Source: an uncultured Lachnospiraceae bacterium (lineage in GTDB: Bacteria > Bacillota > Clostridia > Lachnospirales > Lachnospiraceae). Taken from it: a stretch of DNA of 64,000 nt. The notes beneath the pieces were generated by a model. That model was not told the origin of the DNA, searched no databases, and worked only from the letters and a program-made list of their open reading frames with translations. The stretch is from assembly GCA_910579735.1 (NCBI GenBank), contig CAJTUZ010000014.1, positions 1 to 64,000 on the forward strand, given 5' to 3'. This document shows, piece after piece, positions 37,991 to 47,004 of the stretch; the stretch's first letter is position 1; each line of letters begins with the position of its first letter. Both the position numbers and the translations under genes were made by a program.

Positions 37991-38545
37991 TCATAATGTA
38001 GCCAAAAAAGCATGATAGGACTCTTCTAACAGTGCAATTGTTTCCTCTTCCTTCAGATCATAATCCCCTGTCAATGACATGCAGGCCGCTCCATGAATAA
38101 AAATCCACATTTTCATAAAAATAGCGCTTGGATTTTTACAGCCAAAAAACCTTGCGTTATTTATTTCCTTTACAACAGCGCCTCCCGAACCATTCAAAAT
38201 ATCGTACAAGCTTTTACCGTGTCTGTTCTCAGAATCGAATAACAGTTGAAATAATTTCGGATTGTCCTGTGCAAAACGGATGTATGTCAGTCCGAGATTT
38301 GCAAATGGCGTATCACTTTTCTTAGGAAAGTTCTCATAATACGCTTCAAAATATGCTATTACCTCGTCAAACAATTCCGCCCCCAATGCTTCCATGTTTT
38401 TGTACACTCTGAAGATCGGCTGTGTAGAACATCCGGCTTTCGCTGCAAGCGTTCTCGCCGTTACATGTTCGAAGCCTTCTTCACTTGCCATCTCAAAAGC
38501 AGCATTCAGAATGTCTTTTTTTGTAATTGTTTCCTTTCTTGCCAT
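37991..38545 (-). CDS. TetR family transcription regulator
   Basis: 184 residues. N-terminal HTH at about 8-55: KKDILNAAFEMASEEGFEHVTARTLAAKAGCSTQPIFRVYKN. The C-terminal part resembles the TetR C-terminal domains with WIFIHGAACMSLTGDY. Ligand unknown. MARKETITK is chosen as start (AGGAAG six bases upstream). Its promoter carries a candidate operator, so self-repression is likely. The regulated gene is not evident; neighbours are an RpiR regulator and the decarboxylase operon. Confidence 0.88.
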   Translation of the reverse strand: MARKETITKKDILNAAFEMASEEGFEHVTARTLAAKAGCSTQPIFRVYKNMEALGAELFDEVIAYFEAYYENFPKKSDTPFANLGLTYIRFAQDNPKLFQLLFDSENRHGKSLYDILNGSGGAVVKEINNARFFGCKNPSAIFMKMWIFIHGAACMSLTGDYDLKEEETIALLEESYHAFLATL

Positions 38546-38580
38546 ACCGCACTTCCTCACCCTATGTAAAATAAGTTTTT

Positions 38581-38621
38581 ATAACATACGTTATTATAAT
38601 ATATTATGTAACCTTAGTCAA
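38581..38621 (-). promoter_or_regulatory. tetR promoter with candidate operator
   Basis: Minus strand TTGACT (38621-38616), 17 bases, TATAAT (38598-38593). The inverted repeat ATAAC-N4-GTTAT (38581-38594) overlaps the -10 edge and the start point, a typical place for TetR self-repression. Confidence 0.7.
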
Positions 38622-38641
38622 TATCAAAATGTGAAATTTCT

Positions 38642-38680
38642 ACAAAAAATGCCCCTGTCAAAAAACAGGGACATTTTTGT
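38642..38680 (-). terminator. Terminator of the Na+-decarboxylase operon
   Basis: Near-perfect long stem (ACAAAAATGTCCCTGT against ACAGGGGCATTTTTTGT on the minus strand) with a six-base loop and T run, 86 bases past the last gene of the operon. Confidence 0.85.
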
Positions 38681-38765
38681 ATCTTCTGTTATTCTATTTT
38701 ACCGGATCATACCGGCATCCGGAAATGTTACAGAGTAAAGTTTCCGTCAAAATATGTTTCTATAT

Positions 38766-40193
38766 TTAGACGGGGTATGCCGCATTCTTTGTATCAGCCT
38801 GCGTCATATCCACTTTCTCCTGCTGTGCCTGACGATACTTGAAGAAATCTGTTGCAACCTGCGGGAACAGCGCATAGGACAATACGTCCTCATCCTGCTG
38901 TTTCCATTCCTTCATTTCTGCTTCCAGCTTATCCATCTCATTCTCAAGAAGGTCGGCCGGACGACAGGTAATTCTTTCCTCACCCGGAATTACTTTGTTG
39001 ATAACATCCTGGTTCATCGGTTTAACAGTCTGTCCGTACTCACCGCGCAGAACAGCCTTTGTTTCCTTCGTTGCCATCTTGTATCTTTCACCCATCAGCA
39101 CGTTAAATACTGCCTGTGTACCTACGATCTGGGAAGAAGGCGTAACAAGCGGCGGCTCACCGAGATCTTTTCTAACCTGCGGGATTTCTTTCAAAACATC
39201 ATAATACTTGTCTTCCGCATTCTGCTCTTTCAGCTGGCTTACCATGTTGGAAAGCATACCGCCCGGTACCTGATACAGCAGGGTCTTGATATCAACACCC
39301 ATAACCTTCGGATTTAATAATCCGTCTGCAAGACATTTATCTCTATACGGTCTGAAATAATCTGCAATCTCAGCAAGCAGGGTCTGATCGTAACCTGTAT
39401 CGTAAGGGGTTCCTTTAAATGTTTCTACCATAACTTCCGTTGCCGGCTGTGATGTACCCATAGCAAAAGGCGAGATCGCACAGTCGATCACATCAACGCC
39501 TGCTTCTACCGCTTTCAGATATGTCATGCTTGCCACACCTGACGTATAATGCGTATGAAGCTGGATCGGCAGTTTGGTTGCGGACTTCATAGCCGCGATC
39601 ATTTCGGATGCCTTATAGGGAACAAGCAGTCCTGCCATATCTTTGATACAGATAGAATCAGCGCCCATCTCTTCGATCTTCTTCGCCATATCCATCCAGT
39701 ATTCCATTGTATAGGCATCGCCCAGTGTATAGGAAAGAGCAACCTGTGCATGTCCTCTTCCTTCTCTTGCTTTTACCTTATTCGTCGCATTAACCGCTTC
39801 CTGTAAGTTTCTCAGATCGTTCAAGCAGTCAAAGATACGGATGATATCGATACCGTTGGCAATGGATTTCTCAACAAAACTATCTACTACATCATCTGCA
39901 TATGGTCTGTATCCTAAGATATTCTGACCTCTGAAAAGCATCTGCAGTTTGGTGTTCTTGAAACCATCTCTTAATTTTCTCAGTCTTTCCCACGGATCTT
40001 CTTTCAGGAAACGAAGAGAAGCATCAAATGTTGCGCCACCCCAGCATTCTACTGCATGATAACCAACTTTATCCATTTTCTCTACGATCGGAAGCATCAT
40101 ATCGGTAGGCATTCTGGTCGCGATCAGGGACTGATGCGCATCACGCAGAATGGTTTCCATAATTCCAACCGGTTTTTTAGCCTGTTCTGCCAT
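38766..40193 (-). CDS. Oxaloacetate/pyruvate carboxyltransferase (alpha/5S-like) without biotin domain
   Basis: 475 residues. ILRDAHQSLIATRM near 15-28, the TIM-barrel metal and carbamyl-lysine motifs SICIKDMAGLL and QLHTHYTSG, and CAISPFAMGTSQPATE, as in OadA, PycB and the transcarboxylase 5S subunit. The usual C-terminal biotin domain is missing; the carrier is a separate gene at 41471. It moves CO2 between biotin and a keto acid. Last gene of the operon that starts at 44044. Confidence 0.92.
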   Translation of the reverse strand: MAEQAKKPVGIMETILRDAHQSLIATRMPTDMMLPIVEKMDKVGYHAVECWGGATFDASLRFLKEDPWERLRKLRDGFKNTKLQMLFRGQNILGYRPYADDVVDSFVEKSIANGIDIIRIFDCLNDLRNLQEAVNATNKVKAREGRGHAQVALSYTLGDAYTMEYWMDMAKKIEEMGADSICIKDMAGLLVPYKASEMIAAMKSATKLPIQLHTHYTSGVASMTYLKAVEAGVDVIDCAISPFAMGTSQPATEVMVETFKGTPYDTGYDQTLLAEIADYFRPYRDKCLADGLLNPKVMGVDIKTLLYQVPGGMLSNMVSQLKEQNAEDKYYDVLKEIPQVRKDLGEPPLVTPSSQIVGTQAVFNVLMGERYKMATKETKAVLRGEYGQTVKPMNQDVINKVIPGEERITCRPADLLENEMDKLEAEMKEWKQQDEDVLSYALFPQVATDFFKYRQAQQEKVDMTQADTKNAAYPV

Positions 40194-40269
40194 TTCTATT
40201 TCCTCCTGTTTTTCTTCTATATATCAATTAGAATCAGTTATTCTTTTTCTAAACGGTATCCTTTACAGT

Positions 40270-41418
40270 TTAGAATACGCCAAATACCGCCATAAATGTT
40301 CCGGCAGCTACCGCAGTACCGATAACGCCTGCTACGTTAGGTCCCATGGCATGCATCAGCAGGAAGTTGGTAGGATCTGCTTCTGCACCGACTTTCTGGG
40401 AAACTCTGGCCGCCATAGGTACGGCGGATACACCGGCAGAACCGATCAGCGGATTTACGGCGCCCTTCGTTACAATACACATCAATTTACCGAACAATAC
40501 GCCTGCCGCTGTACCGAATACAAATGCTGCCAGACCAAGTCCTACGATTTTCAATGTATCTGCATTTAAGAATGCTTCCGCACTTGTTGTTGCGCCAACG
40601 GAAGTACCCAGAATGATAACTACGATATACATAAGTGCATTAGAAGCCGTATCTGTCAACTGTCTTACAACACCTGACTCTCTAAAGAGATTACCGAGCA
40701 TCAGCATACCGATCAGAGGCGCTGTTGTAGGAAGAATCAAAGAAACGACGATCGTAACAACAATGGGGAATAAGATTTTCTCTAATTTGGTAACAGGACG
40801 AAGCTGTGCCATTTTGATCTTTCTTTCCTTCTCTGTTGTCAAAAGTTTCATAATAGGCGGCTGAATGATCGGCACCAGTGACATATAGGAATAAGCCGCT
40901 ACTGCGATCGGTCCAAGCAGTGTCGTCTGCTGCAATTTTCCGGCTAAGAAAATAGAGGTAGGACCGTCCGCACCACCGATAATGGAAATTGCCGCTGCTG
41001 CTTTATCATTAAAGCCAAGTGCGATTGCTCCGAAATAAGCGGCAAAAATACCAAACTGTGCCGCAGCACCAAGCAGGAAACTCTTTGGATTGGCGATAAG
41101 CGGACCAAAGTCCGTCATTGCCCCGACTCCCATAAAGATCAGAGACGGCAGGATCGCCCACTCGTCCAGTTTGTAGAAATAATACAGTAAGCCGCCGCCC
41201 ATACCGCCTTCGCCGTACTCAGCCATAATATCCGGATAGATATTAACAAGCAGCATACCAAAAGCTATCGGAACCAAAAGAAGCGGTTCAAACTCAAATT
41301 TGATAGCCAGTAATAGGAATACCAAAGCTATCACGATCATCAAATAGTTTTTCCAGTCCAAATTGAAAAAAGCGGTCTGATGAATCAGATTGGATAGCGT
41401 ATTTGCTATGTAATCCAT
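40270..41418 (-). CDS. oadB: Na+-translocating decarboxylase beta subunit
   Basis: 382 residues, about ten membrane helices. Conserved segments FGPLIANPKSFLLGAAAQFGIF, SIIGGADGPTSIFLAGKL and MGPNVAGVIGTAVAAG are hallmarks of the OadB/GcdB/MmdB family, in which aspartates and serines of the GGADGPTS region carry Na+ and the released CO2 step. Membrane part of the pump; works with the biotin carrier and both carboxyltransferases in this operon. Confidence 0.95.
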   Translation of the reverse strand: MDYIANTLSNLIHQTAFFNLDWKNYLMIVIALVFLLLAIKFEFEPLLLVPIAFGMLLVNIYPDIMAEYGEGGMGGGLLYYFYKLDEWAILPSLIFMGVGAMTDFGPLIANPKSFLLGAAAQFGIFAAYFGAIALGFNDKAAAAISIIGGADGPTSIFLAGKLQQTTLLGPIAVAAYSYMSLVPIIQPPIMKLLTTEKERKIKMAQLRPVTKLEKILFPIVVTIVVSLILPTTAPLIGMLMLGNLFRESGVVRQLTDTASNALMYIVVIILGTSVGATTSAEAFLNADTLKIVGLGLAAFVFGTAAGVLFGKLMCIVTKGAVNPLIGSAGVSAVPMAARVSQKVGAEADPTNFLLMHAMGPNVAGVIGTAVAAGTFMAVFGVF

Positions 41419-41470
41419 GTTTTTACCTCCTGTAGTAATTGTGCGAATTTAAAAGACCGTTATAAAACAG

Positions 41471-41845
41471 TTAGTTCAAAGTAGCAAGCAATGCGCCTGC
41501 TTCTACAGGATCACCAACAGCAACATTAATGCTTGCTACGGTTCCATCTTCAGGAGCAACAACAGGGATCTCCATCTTCATTGCTTCCAGAATTACAACT
41601 GCATCGCCTTTTTTAACTGCCTGTCCTACATTTGCTTCCACTTTAAATACCTTGCCTGCTGCACCTGCTTCGATCTTAATGCTGCCTGCTGCGCCGCCCG
41701 CTGCAGGAGCCGCTGCTTTCGGAGCCGCCTTCGGAGCCGCTTTGGGTGCTGCAGGAGCCGCTGCTGCCGGTGCGCCGCTTGTTGCGCCTTCTTCTACTAC
41801 TACATCATATACGCTGCCGTTTACGGTAATTGTATAATTTTTCAT
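41471..41845 (-). CDS. Biotin carrier protein of the Na+ decarboxylase
   Basis: 124 residues. N-terminal docking part (1-25), then a flexible Ala/Pro/Lys-rich linker (about 25-52), then a lipoyl/biotinyl domain with the biotin lysine Lys90 in EAMKMEI. It shuttles CO2 between the carboxyltransferases and the membrane beta subunit. Same layout as the gamma subunits named GcdC or MmdC. Confidence 0.93.
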   Translation of the reverse strand: MKNYTITVNGSVYDVVVEEGATSGAPAAAAPAAPKAAPKAAPKAAAPAAGGAAGSIKIEAGAAGKVFKVEANVGQAVKKGDAVVILEAMKMEIPVVAPEDGTVASINVAVGDPVEAGALLATLN

Positions 41846-41885
41846 TTTATAATCCTCCTATGACTATTAGGCACTATGCCATTTA

Positions 41886-42599
41886 CTATCTGTATGCTTT
41901 TCTGATGCTTCTTACAACGAAACCATCGGTAGAGCCGGAACCTTCATAAGCAGCGATCGCTGCAGATATGACAGCTACCAGTTCCAAATCATCACTTAAC
42001 TCTTCTTTCTCTGCAATCTGTGCGACAACGTTATCCGTCTTCACAGCAGTCTCTTCTTCCGCAGCTGCTTTCTTCTTGGTGAAAAGTTTCGGAAGCAGGC
42101 CGAATGCAGAGATAATCAAACTGATCAGGATCAAAACAACAAATACCGTTCCCATACCGAGCAACGTATTTAATGCTGCTTTTTCCATAATTTCTCCCAT
42201 TGAATAGGTCACATTGGTCGTAATACCTGTACAACTGACTGTTGTGCGGTCGAATACGATTTCTACGACAGCGTTATGCTCAGAACCAAGCACATTGATC
42301 TCTACGATCATTTCGTCGCCGCTTATCGTTGCCGTACCACCGTCTGTACCAAGATAATTACCTATATCTGTCATTGCACTTTTAAAGCCTAATAGAGCAT
42401 TGTATACAACTTCATCTAACTCCGCATACTGCTCTTCGCCACCCATTGCAACAATCTGCTGTATGGAATTGACAGTCATCTCACCGGATTCAACCGCCAT
42501 AGTTTCTTCATTCGGATCCATTGTTTCTCCGGAAGACCCACATGCCGTCAGCCCGATCATACAGGTAATCATACCTAATATTGCTAATAGTTTTTTCAT
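41886..42599 (-). CDS. OadG-like gamma subunit with lipoprotein signal
   Basis: 237 residues. Signal with lipobox MIGLTAC near residue 24, a secreted domain (about 30-140), then one membrane helix (TLLGMGTVFVVLILISLIISAFG, about 148-170) with the OadG-type pattern and a cytoplasmic charged tail with FVVRSIRKAYR. Small OadG proteins anchor the complex; the large external lipoprotein part is an added feature. Start at MKKLLAI; an ATG four codons earlier overlaps the ribosome site. Confidence 0.8.
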   Translation of the reverse strand: MKKLLAILGMITCMIGLTACGSSGETMDPNEETMAVESGEMTVNSIQQIVAMGGEEQYAELDEVVYNALLGFKSAMTDIGNYLGTDGGTATISGDEMIVEINVLGSEHNAVVEIVFDRTTVSCTGITTNVTYSMGEIMEKAALNTLLGMGTVFVVLILISLIISAFGLLPKLFTKKKAAAEEETAVKTDNVVAQIAEKEELSDDLELVAVISAAIAAYEGSGSTDGFVVRSIRKAYR

Positions 42600-42616
42600 A
42601 TTAAGTATCATCCTTT

Positions 42617-44044
42617 CTAAACTGTACCGTGTTTTTTCTCCGGACGGCCTTCACTTTTTGTAGATAACATCTCGAAAGCGCCGATAATATATTTCCTTGT
42701 ATCTACGGGGTCTACGATCTGATCTACATATCCTCTCTTTGCTGCGCTTGTTACATTATTCTGCAGTGCTGCATATTCTTTAGCACAGGCACCAATCGCA
42801 TCGGAGCCTTGTCCATCACAGATAATCTTCGCTGCAAGAGACGCATCCATAGCGCCGATCTCCGCATCAGGCCATGCCATTGTAATATCCGCGCCGATTG
42901 CTTTGGAGTTCATCGCCACATAAGCGCTGCCGTATGCTTTACCGATTACGACATTTACTTTCGGTACGGTTGCATTTGCAAAGGCATATGTAAGTTTGGA
43001 AACCGCTTTGGCCATTTTCTTCTCGGCACATTTGGTAGCCGCAAAGCCTTTTACATTCGTCAAAGACAGTACCGGAATCTCGAAAGCGTCACAGAAATTC
43101 ACAAAATCAGCTGCTTTCTCCGCACCTCTTGCAGACAATACAGCGTCAAACTTCTCAACAACTTCGCCCTTTTCATCACAGACTTCCGAACGGTTTGCAA
43201 CAGCGCCTATCGTTGCACCATTCAATTTCAGGAAACCTGCTACCATATCTTTCGCATAATTTTGTTTTACTTCAACAAAAATTCCGTTATCAGCGATCTG
43301 TGACAGTGCGATCGATGTGTCGCCTGTACAATTCGCAATTTCCGGACATCCTCTGTTCAGATCATCCGTACAGTCAGATAATGCAATCTCTGCATTGTTC
43401 GCAGGCAGCATAGCGACTAACTGTCTGATCTGTGCAAGAATAGAAGCTTCATCAGCAACAACATCCACCGTGCCTGCCTCTTCGCTCTGGAATGCCGCCG
43501 CACTTGTATCACATTTACCGATTTCATTGCCATCGAGTGCGTTCGGAGAATTTACGAATAATTTCGCCTTTTTCCCCTCCATAAATGTAAAATCTGTCAA
43601 TCCGGGAACTACGGCAAGTCCGCCGCCGCAAGTACCGAACACCGCCGTAATCTGCGGTATCACACCGGAAGCCAGTGTCTGCTGCATGTAAATTTCACCG
43701 AATGCATTTAACGCATCCGTTGCCTCCTGTAATCTAAGACCGGCAGAATCAAGCAGTCCGATAACGGGCGCTCCCATTTTCATAGCCAGTTCATAGAGGT
43801 TTGCGATCTTCTTTGCATGCATTTCACCAACGGTTCCATTTAATACGGAAGCATCCTGGCTGTATACATACACAAGATTGCCTTCAATCACTCCATAGCC
43901 GGTAATAACGCCGTCTGAAGGAGTTTCTGTCTGTTTCAGGTTGAAATCTGTTGCTCTTGCTGTGACAAGCGCACCAATCTCAACGAAACTGTTTTCATCG
44001 AGCAAAGCATTGATTCTTTGACCCGCTTGAGAAGTAGTACTCAT
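42617..44044 (-). CDS. Acyl-CoA carboxyltransferase (methylmalonyl-CoA decarboxylase alpha/12S-like)
   Basis: 475 residues, two crotonase-fold halves. SDGVITGYGVIEGNLVYVYSQD, GLLDSAGLRLQEATDAL, FGTCGGGLAVVPGLTDFTFM in the first half; GAIVANRSEV-like region TIGAVANRSEV, VLSLTNVKGF, GKAYGSAYVAMNSKAIGAD and MAWPDAEIGAMD in the second. It fits carboxyltransferases acting on acyl-CoA. Shorter than typical MmdA. First gene of the five-gene operon; GGAGGG lies before the ATG. Confidence 0.88.
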   Translation of the reverse strand: MSTTSQAGQRINALLDENSFVEIGALVTARATDFNLKQTETPSDGVITGYGVIEGNLVYVYSQDASVLNGTVGEMHAKKIANLYELAMKMGAPVIGLLDSAGLRLQEATDALNAFGEIYMQQTLASGVIPQITAVFGTCGGGLAVVPGLTDFTFMEGKKAKLFVNSPNALDGNEIGKCDTSAAAFQSEEAGTVDVVADEASILAQIRQLVAMLPANNAEIALSDCTDDLNRGCPEIANCTGDTSIALSQIADNGIFVEVKQNYAKDMVAGFLKLNGATIGAVANRSEVCDEKGEVVEKFDAVLSARGAEKAADFVNFCDAFEIPVLSLTNVKGFAATKCAEKKMAKAVSKLTYAFANATVPKVNVVIGKAYGSAYVAMNSKAIGADITMAWPDAEIGAMDASLAAKIICDGQGSDAIGACAKEYAALQNNVTSAAKRGYVDQIVDPVDTRKYIIGAFEMLSTKSEGRPEKKHGTV

Positions 44045-44092
44045 TTTTCAGCCCTCCATTTATCTTATTAAAAATAATTAAAACTTTTACGC

Positions 44093-44106
44093 ACACTCAA
44101 TAGTGT
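44093..44106. promoter_or_regulatory. Palindrome upstream of the Na+-decarboxylase operon
   Basis: ACACT-N4-AGTGT about 50 bases before the first ATG and overlapping a weak -10 (TACACT on the minus strand). Possible operator; no clear -35 found. Confidence 0.35.
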
Positions 44107-44171
44107 AACATAGATTACTGAAAACGACCAGATAAAATTTTAAAAATATGCAAACTATTAGCAAAAATTCC

Positions 44172-44192
44172 CCGCCCTGTTTTTCAGGCCGG
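44172..44192 (-). terminator. Terminator overlapping the stop of the D,D-carboxypeptidase gene
   Basis: Minus strand CCGGCCTG pairs with CAGGGCGG (one mismatch) around a short A-rich loop, followed by GGGAATTTTTGC. The TGA stop (44186-44184) lies in the stem. Confidence 0.7.
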
Positions 44193-45491
44193 AACAAACA
44201 GATGCAAAACATACTGCAAAATCCACGGATAGTCAATTCCTGCTACTTCACCGGTCGTTACGACCGCATAAGTCTTAACAAGCTCATCATTCAGATAATA
44301 TGCGACCTGCCCTACTTTTTCTCCTGCACATACCGGAGCTTCCAGTTCTTTAGCCAGATTCGTCTTGATTTCCACGACGTCTTCTTCACATAAAAGATAC
44401 GGCAGACCGTTCTCTTTCGTCTCTTCTAACGCCACTGTTACCGACGCTTTATCGTAAGGCGTCGCATCTTCTCCCGCAATACCGCTTACCACAGGAATGT
44501 CGGCAAACTCCTGCGCTTCAAAGATGTCATGATACTCATAGCACGCCATACCATATTCCGCAAGCTTTTTCATATCACTCCATTTATAAGTCTTATGATT
44601 GGGCCAGCCGCAGGCAAGCAGTGCAACCGTAAATGTCCTGCCCTCACTTTCCACCGCTCCTACATAACAATATCCCGCCTTGTTCGTAAAACCGGTCTTG
44701 CCGGAAAGCGCCTCATCCATCATACTCAGGAAACTGTTATGGTTATTACAGTGAAAATTTCGATTCCCGCTCTCGTCAGTAAACGTGTATTCTTTCGTCC
44801 GTGTGATCTCAAGAAAACGCTCCTTCTGCGGAGAGTCCATAATGCAGTAGGCCATGATCCTGGCCAGATCCGCCGCCGTCGTAGAATGGATCTGACCGGT
44901 ATCGTTGACGACCGCGTCAAGTCCGTTCGGCGTAATAAAATAGGTATCATAGCAGCCGATCTCTTTGGCCTTCTGATTCATCATCACCGCAAACTCTTCC
45001 ACACTGCCCCCAACCGCTTCTGCGATCGCCACGGCAGAATCATTGTGCGATTCCAGCATCATCGAATAAAGAAGATCCTCCAGACGGTATTTTTCTCCCT
45101 GCCGCATGAAAAGTTTAACTTTCGGCATGCTCTCGGCATATGCCGATACTTCTACGATATCGTCCAAATTACCATATTCCAGCGCCAGAATGCAGGTCAT
45201 GATCTTGGTCGTACTTGCCATCGGCATCACTTCACTTTCATTTTTGCCATATAGAACACGGCCCGAATCGGCATCCATAAGAACAGCCGCCTGCGCGTAA
45301 AGCTGTGCTGGGGCTTCCTCTTTGGATTCGCTCCGGCTGTCTGCCTGTGCGTTTATTTGCATTACTCCTGCCGTAAATATGGCTATTGTCAGAAAAAGAC
45401 TGAGAATTCGTTTTTTGGCACGAATAGGATTTCGAGATCCCATTTTTTTGAATTTTACGAAAGAAAAAGCACACATATAGTAACCTGTCAT
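44184..45491 (-). CDS. D-alanyl-D-alanine carboxypeptidase (PBP5/DacF type)
   Basis: Up to 435 residues. Signal segment (about 27-48, ILSLFLTIAIFTAGVMQINAQA). Peptidase S11 motifs: MASTTKIMT (SxxK, near 92), SHNDSAVA (SxN) and LSGKTGFTN (KTG). Trims stem peptides of peptidoglycan outside the membrane. C-terminal PBP5_C-like beta domain and a final hydrophobic stretch (IDYPWILQYVLHLFVPA) that could be an amphipathic anchor. Start uncertain: 45491, 45476 (AGG upstream) or MGSRNP at 45443 all give a usable signal. A second S11 enzyme lies at 60.1-61.3 kb. Confidence 0.9.
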   Translation of the reverse strand: MTGYYMCAFSFVKFKKMGSRNPIRAKKRILSLFLTIAIFTAGVMQINAQADSRSESKEEAPAQLYAQAAVLMDADSGRVLYGKNESEVMPMASTTKIMTCILALEYGNLDDIVEVSAYAESMPKVKLFMRQGEKYRLEDLLYSMMLESHNDSAVAIAEAVGGSVEEFAVMMNQKAKEIGCYDTYFITPNGLDAVVNDTGQIHSTTAADLARIMAYCIMDSPQKERFLEITRTKEYTFTDESGNRNFHCNNHNSFLSMMDEALSGKTGFTNKAGYCYVGAVESEGRTFTVALLACGWPNHKTYKWSDMKKLAEYGMACYEYHDIFEAQEFADIPVVSGIAGEDATPYDKASVTVALEETKENGLPYLLCEEDVVEIKTNLAKELEAPVCAGEKVGQVAYYLNDELVKTYAVVTTGEVAGIDYPWILQYVLHLFVPA

Positions 45492-45609
45492 TATTCTTCG
45501 TTAATATATATGCGCCTGAGAATGAGGTGATACCTATGAGAATCAGGTACATAGGGCTGCTGTAATAATATTTTTAATGCATAGGCTTAGGAATTTGGGC
45601 AAACTTTTA

Positions 45610-47004
45610 TTACAATTCCCTTTCTTTTGCATTTAACATTTCTTTCGCTAATTTTATTACTAATTTTGTATCTTTAGGAAATAATATAAATGTTTCCATT
45701 ATTACTGAAACTATATAAATAAGCATACCTAACCACACATTAAAATATTCACTAATACAATAAACCAACATTGTTAAAAAGATAAAAATCCATTCTTTTT
45801 TACTAAACTTATATTGGGGTAAATCAGCCTGACATAAAATCAGCCAGATAAATGCCGTTACAATGGTGGCAGCTGCATATGCTGCAATATTATCACGCCA
45901 TAAATACCTCATAATAAAGTTAGAAACAAATGCAATGATGGTAGTTACCAGCATCTGTATTAAATATTTTTTTTGTAAATTACTTGCTTTATATAAATTT
46001 AAATAGATTGCATTTATTCCAATTAATATGAACTGAGCCAGAAAAAGAAGCCTTATAATAGGAATAGCATATATATATTTTTCTAAATATATTTGAATAA
46101 TAAAATCTATTGGAAAAATTAATGCAATAATGAATGCTCCTGCTACTAATACAATTTTCCTCAACTCAATGATTTTTTCTTCATCTGGTTTCTTACAAAA
46201 AAAATTGTATAAAGTTATGGAAAAGGCTGTTACAACAACATTTATTAATTTCAACATGGTAACTGCAAAAGAATAATATGCAAACTCTGTGATACTATGT
46301 AGTATTTTTACAAACCAACGGTCTATGCTTGTTATCCATAATCCCATAAAATTCCCGAGCATAATGATAATTCCCAAATGGATATTACCCTTTAAACACT
46401 GACTCATTTCCTTAAAAGTAAAACGATTCCCAATAGCTTTACTCTTATGTTTATTTTCATAAGAAAACCAAACAAAAAAATATACAAATACCTGTGTTAT
46501 TATATAATAAAAGGAATTATCTATCTTAAAAATAAATAAAAAGGATAAATTTAGAATGAAGACCAAACCTGTGCTTAAATTTGTAATATATCTATACTTT
46601 TTAAATTCACCAGTTGCCTGATAAACAAACTTAAAAAAATACAACATATTCATTGGTAAAATACTAATTGCCGCGAATAATAAATTTGTATCATCCAAAA
46701 ACAAAGAAAACAGAATAATGGGAACAGAAATTATTATTTGAAACAAAGCCAATACTTTTTTTTCAAATTCTAACTCTTCTGTCTTTATTGCGTCAATCGC
46801 CTTACCACCATACTTTATATAAACACCATCAACATATCCTAAATGCAAAATACCAACATAAGAAATATATAAAATAAATATTTTATAATCTGCATATGAC
46901 TCTACCGATAAATACTTGGGTAAAAAAAAACCATTTCCTATTGAAATAATAAGATTTATTATATTTGCAATAATTACTTGGATTATTCCTTTACTTAATT
47001 TCAT
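45610..47004 (-). CDS. Polysaccharide flippase, Wzx/MATE-like
   Basis: 464 residues with about 12-14 hydrophobic segments. It starts MKLSKGIIQVIIANIINLIISIGNGFFLPKYLSVESYADYK, typical of polysaccharide_synt proteins that flip lipid-linked repeat units. Very AT-rich codons unlike the genes at either end of the locus. Last gene of the repeat-unit operon; it overlaps the wzy gene by four bases. No terminator was seen in the 118 bases before the next gene. Confidence 0.85.
   Translation of the reverse strand: MKLSKGIIQVIIANIINLIISIGNGFFLPKYLSVESYADYKIFILYISYVGILHLGYVDGVYIKYGGKAIDAIKTEELEFEKKVLALFQIIISVPIILFSLFLDDTNLLFAAISILPMNMLYFFKFVYQATGEFKKYRYITNLSTGLVFILNLSFLFIFKIDNSFYYIITQVFVYFFVWFSYENKHKSKAIGNRFTFKEMSQCLKGNIHLGIIIMLGNFMGLWITSIDRWFVKILHSITEFAYYSFAVTMLKLINVVVTAFSITLYNFFCKKPDEEKIIELRKIVLVAGAFIIALIFPIDFIIQIYLEKYIYAIPIIRLLFLAQFILIGINAIYLNLYKASNLQKKYLIQMLVTTIIAFVSNFIMRYLWRDNIAAYAAATIVTAFIWLILCQADLPQYKFSKKEWIFIFLTMLVYCISEYFNVWLGMLIYIVSVIMETFILFPKDTKLVIKLAKEMLNAKEREL

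Noticed and set aside
42617..44044. Acetyl-CoA carboxylase subunit for fatty acid synthesis
   Set aside because: The gene lies in an operon with Na+ pump beta and gamma subunits and no biotin carboxylase.
45238..45552. Minus-strand frame overlapping the start of the D,D-carboxypeptidase gene
   Set aside because: It follows the coding region of the carboxypeptidase in another frame and has no family features; treated as a shadow.
45536..45565. Nine-codon frame (MRIRYIGLL) with a GAGGTG-like ribosome site on the plus strand
   Set aside because: Very short, no promoter, and no downstream gene on plus that it could lead.
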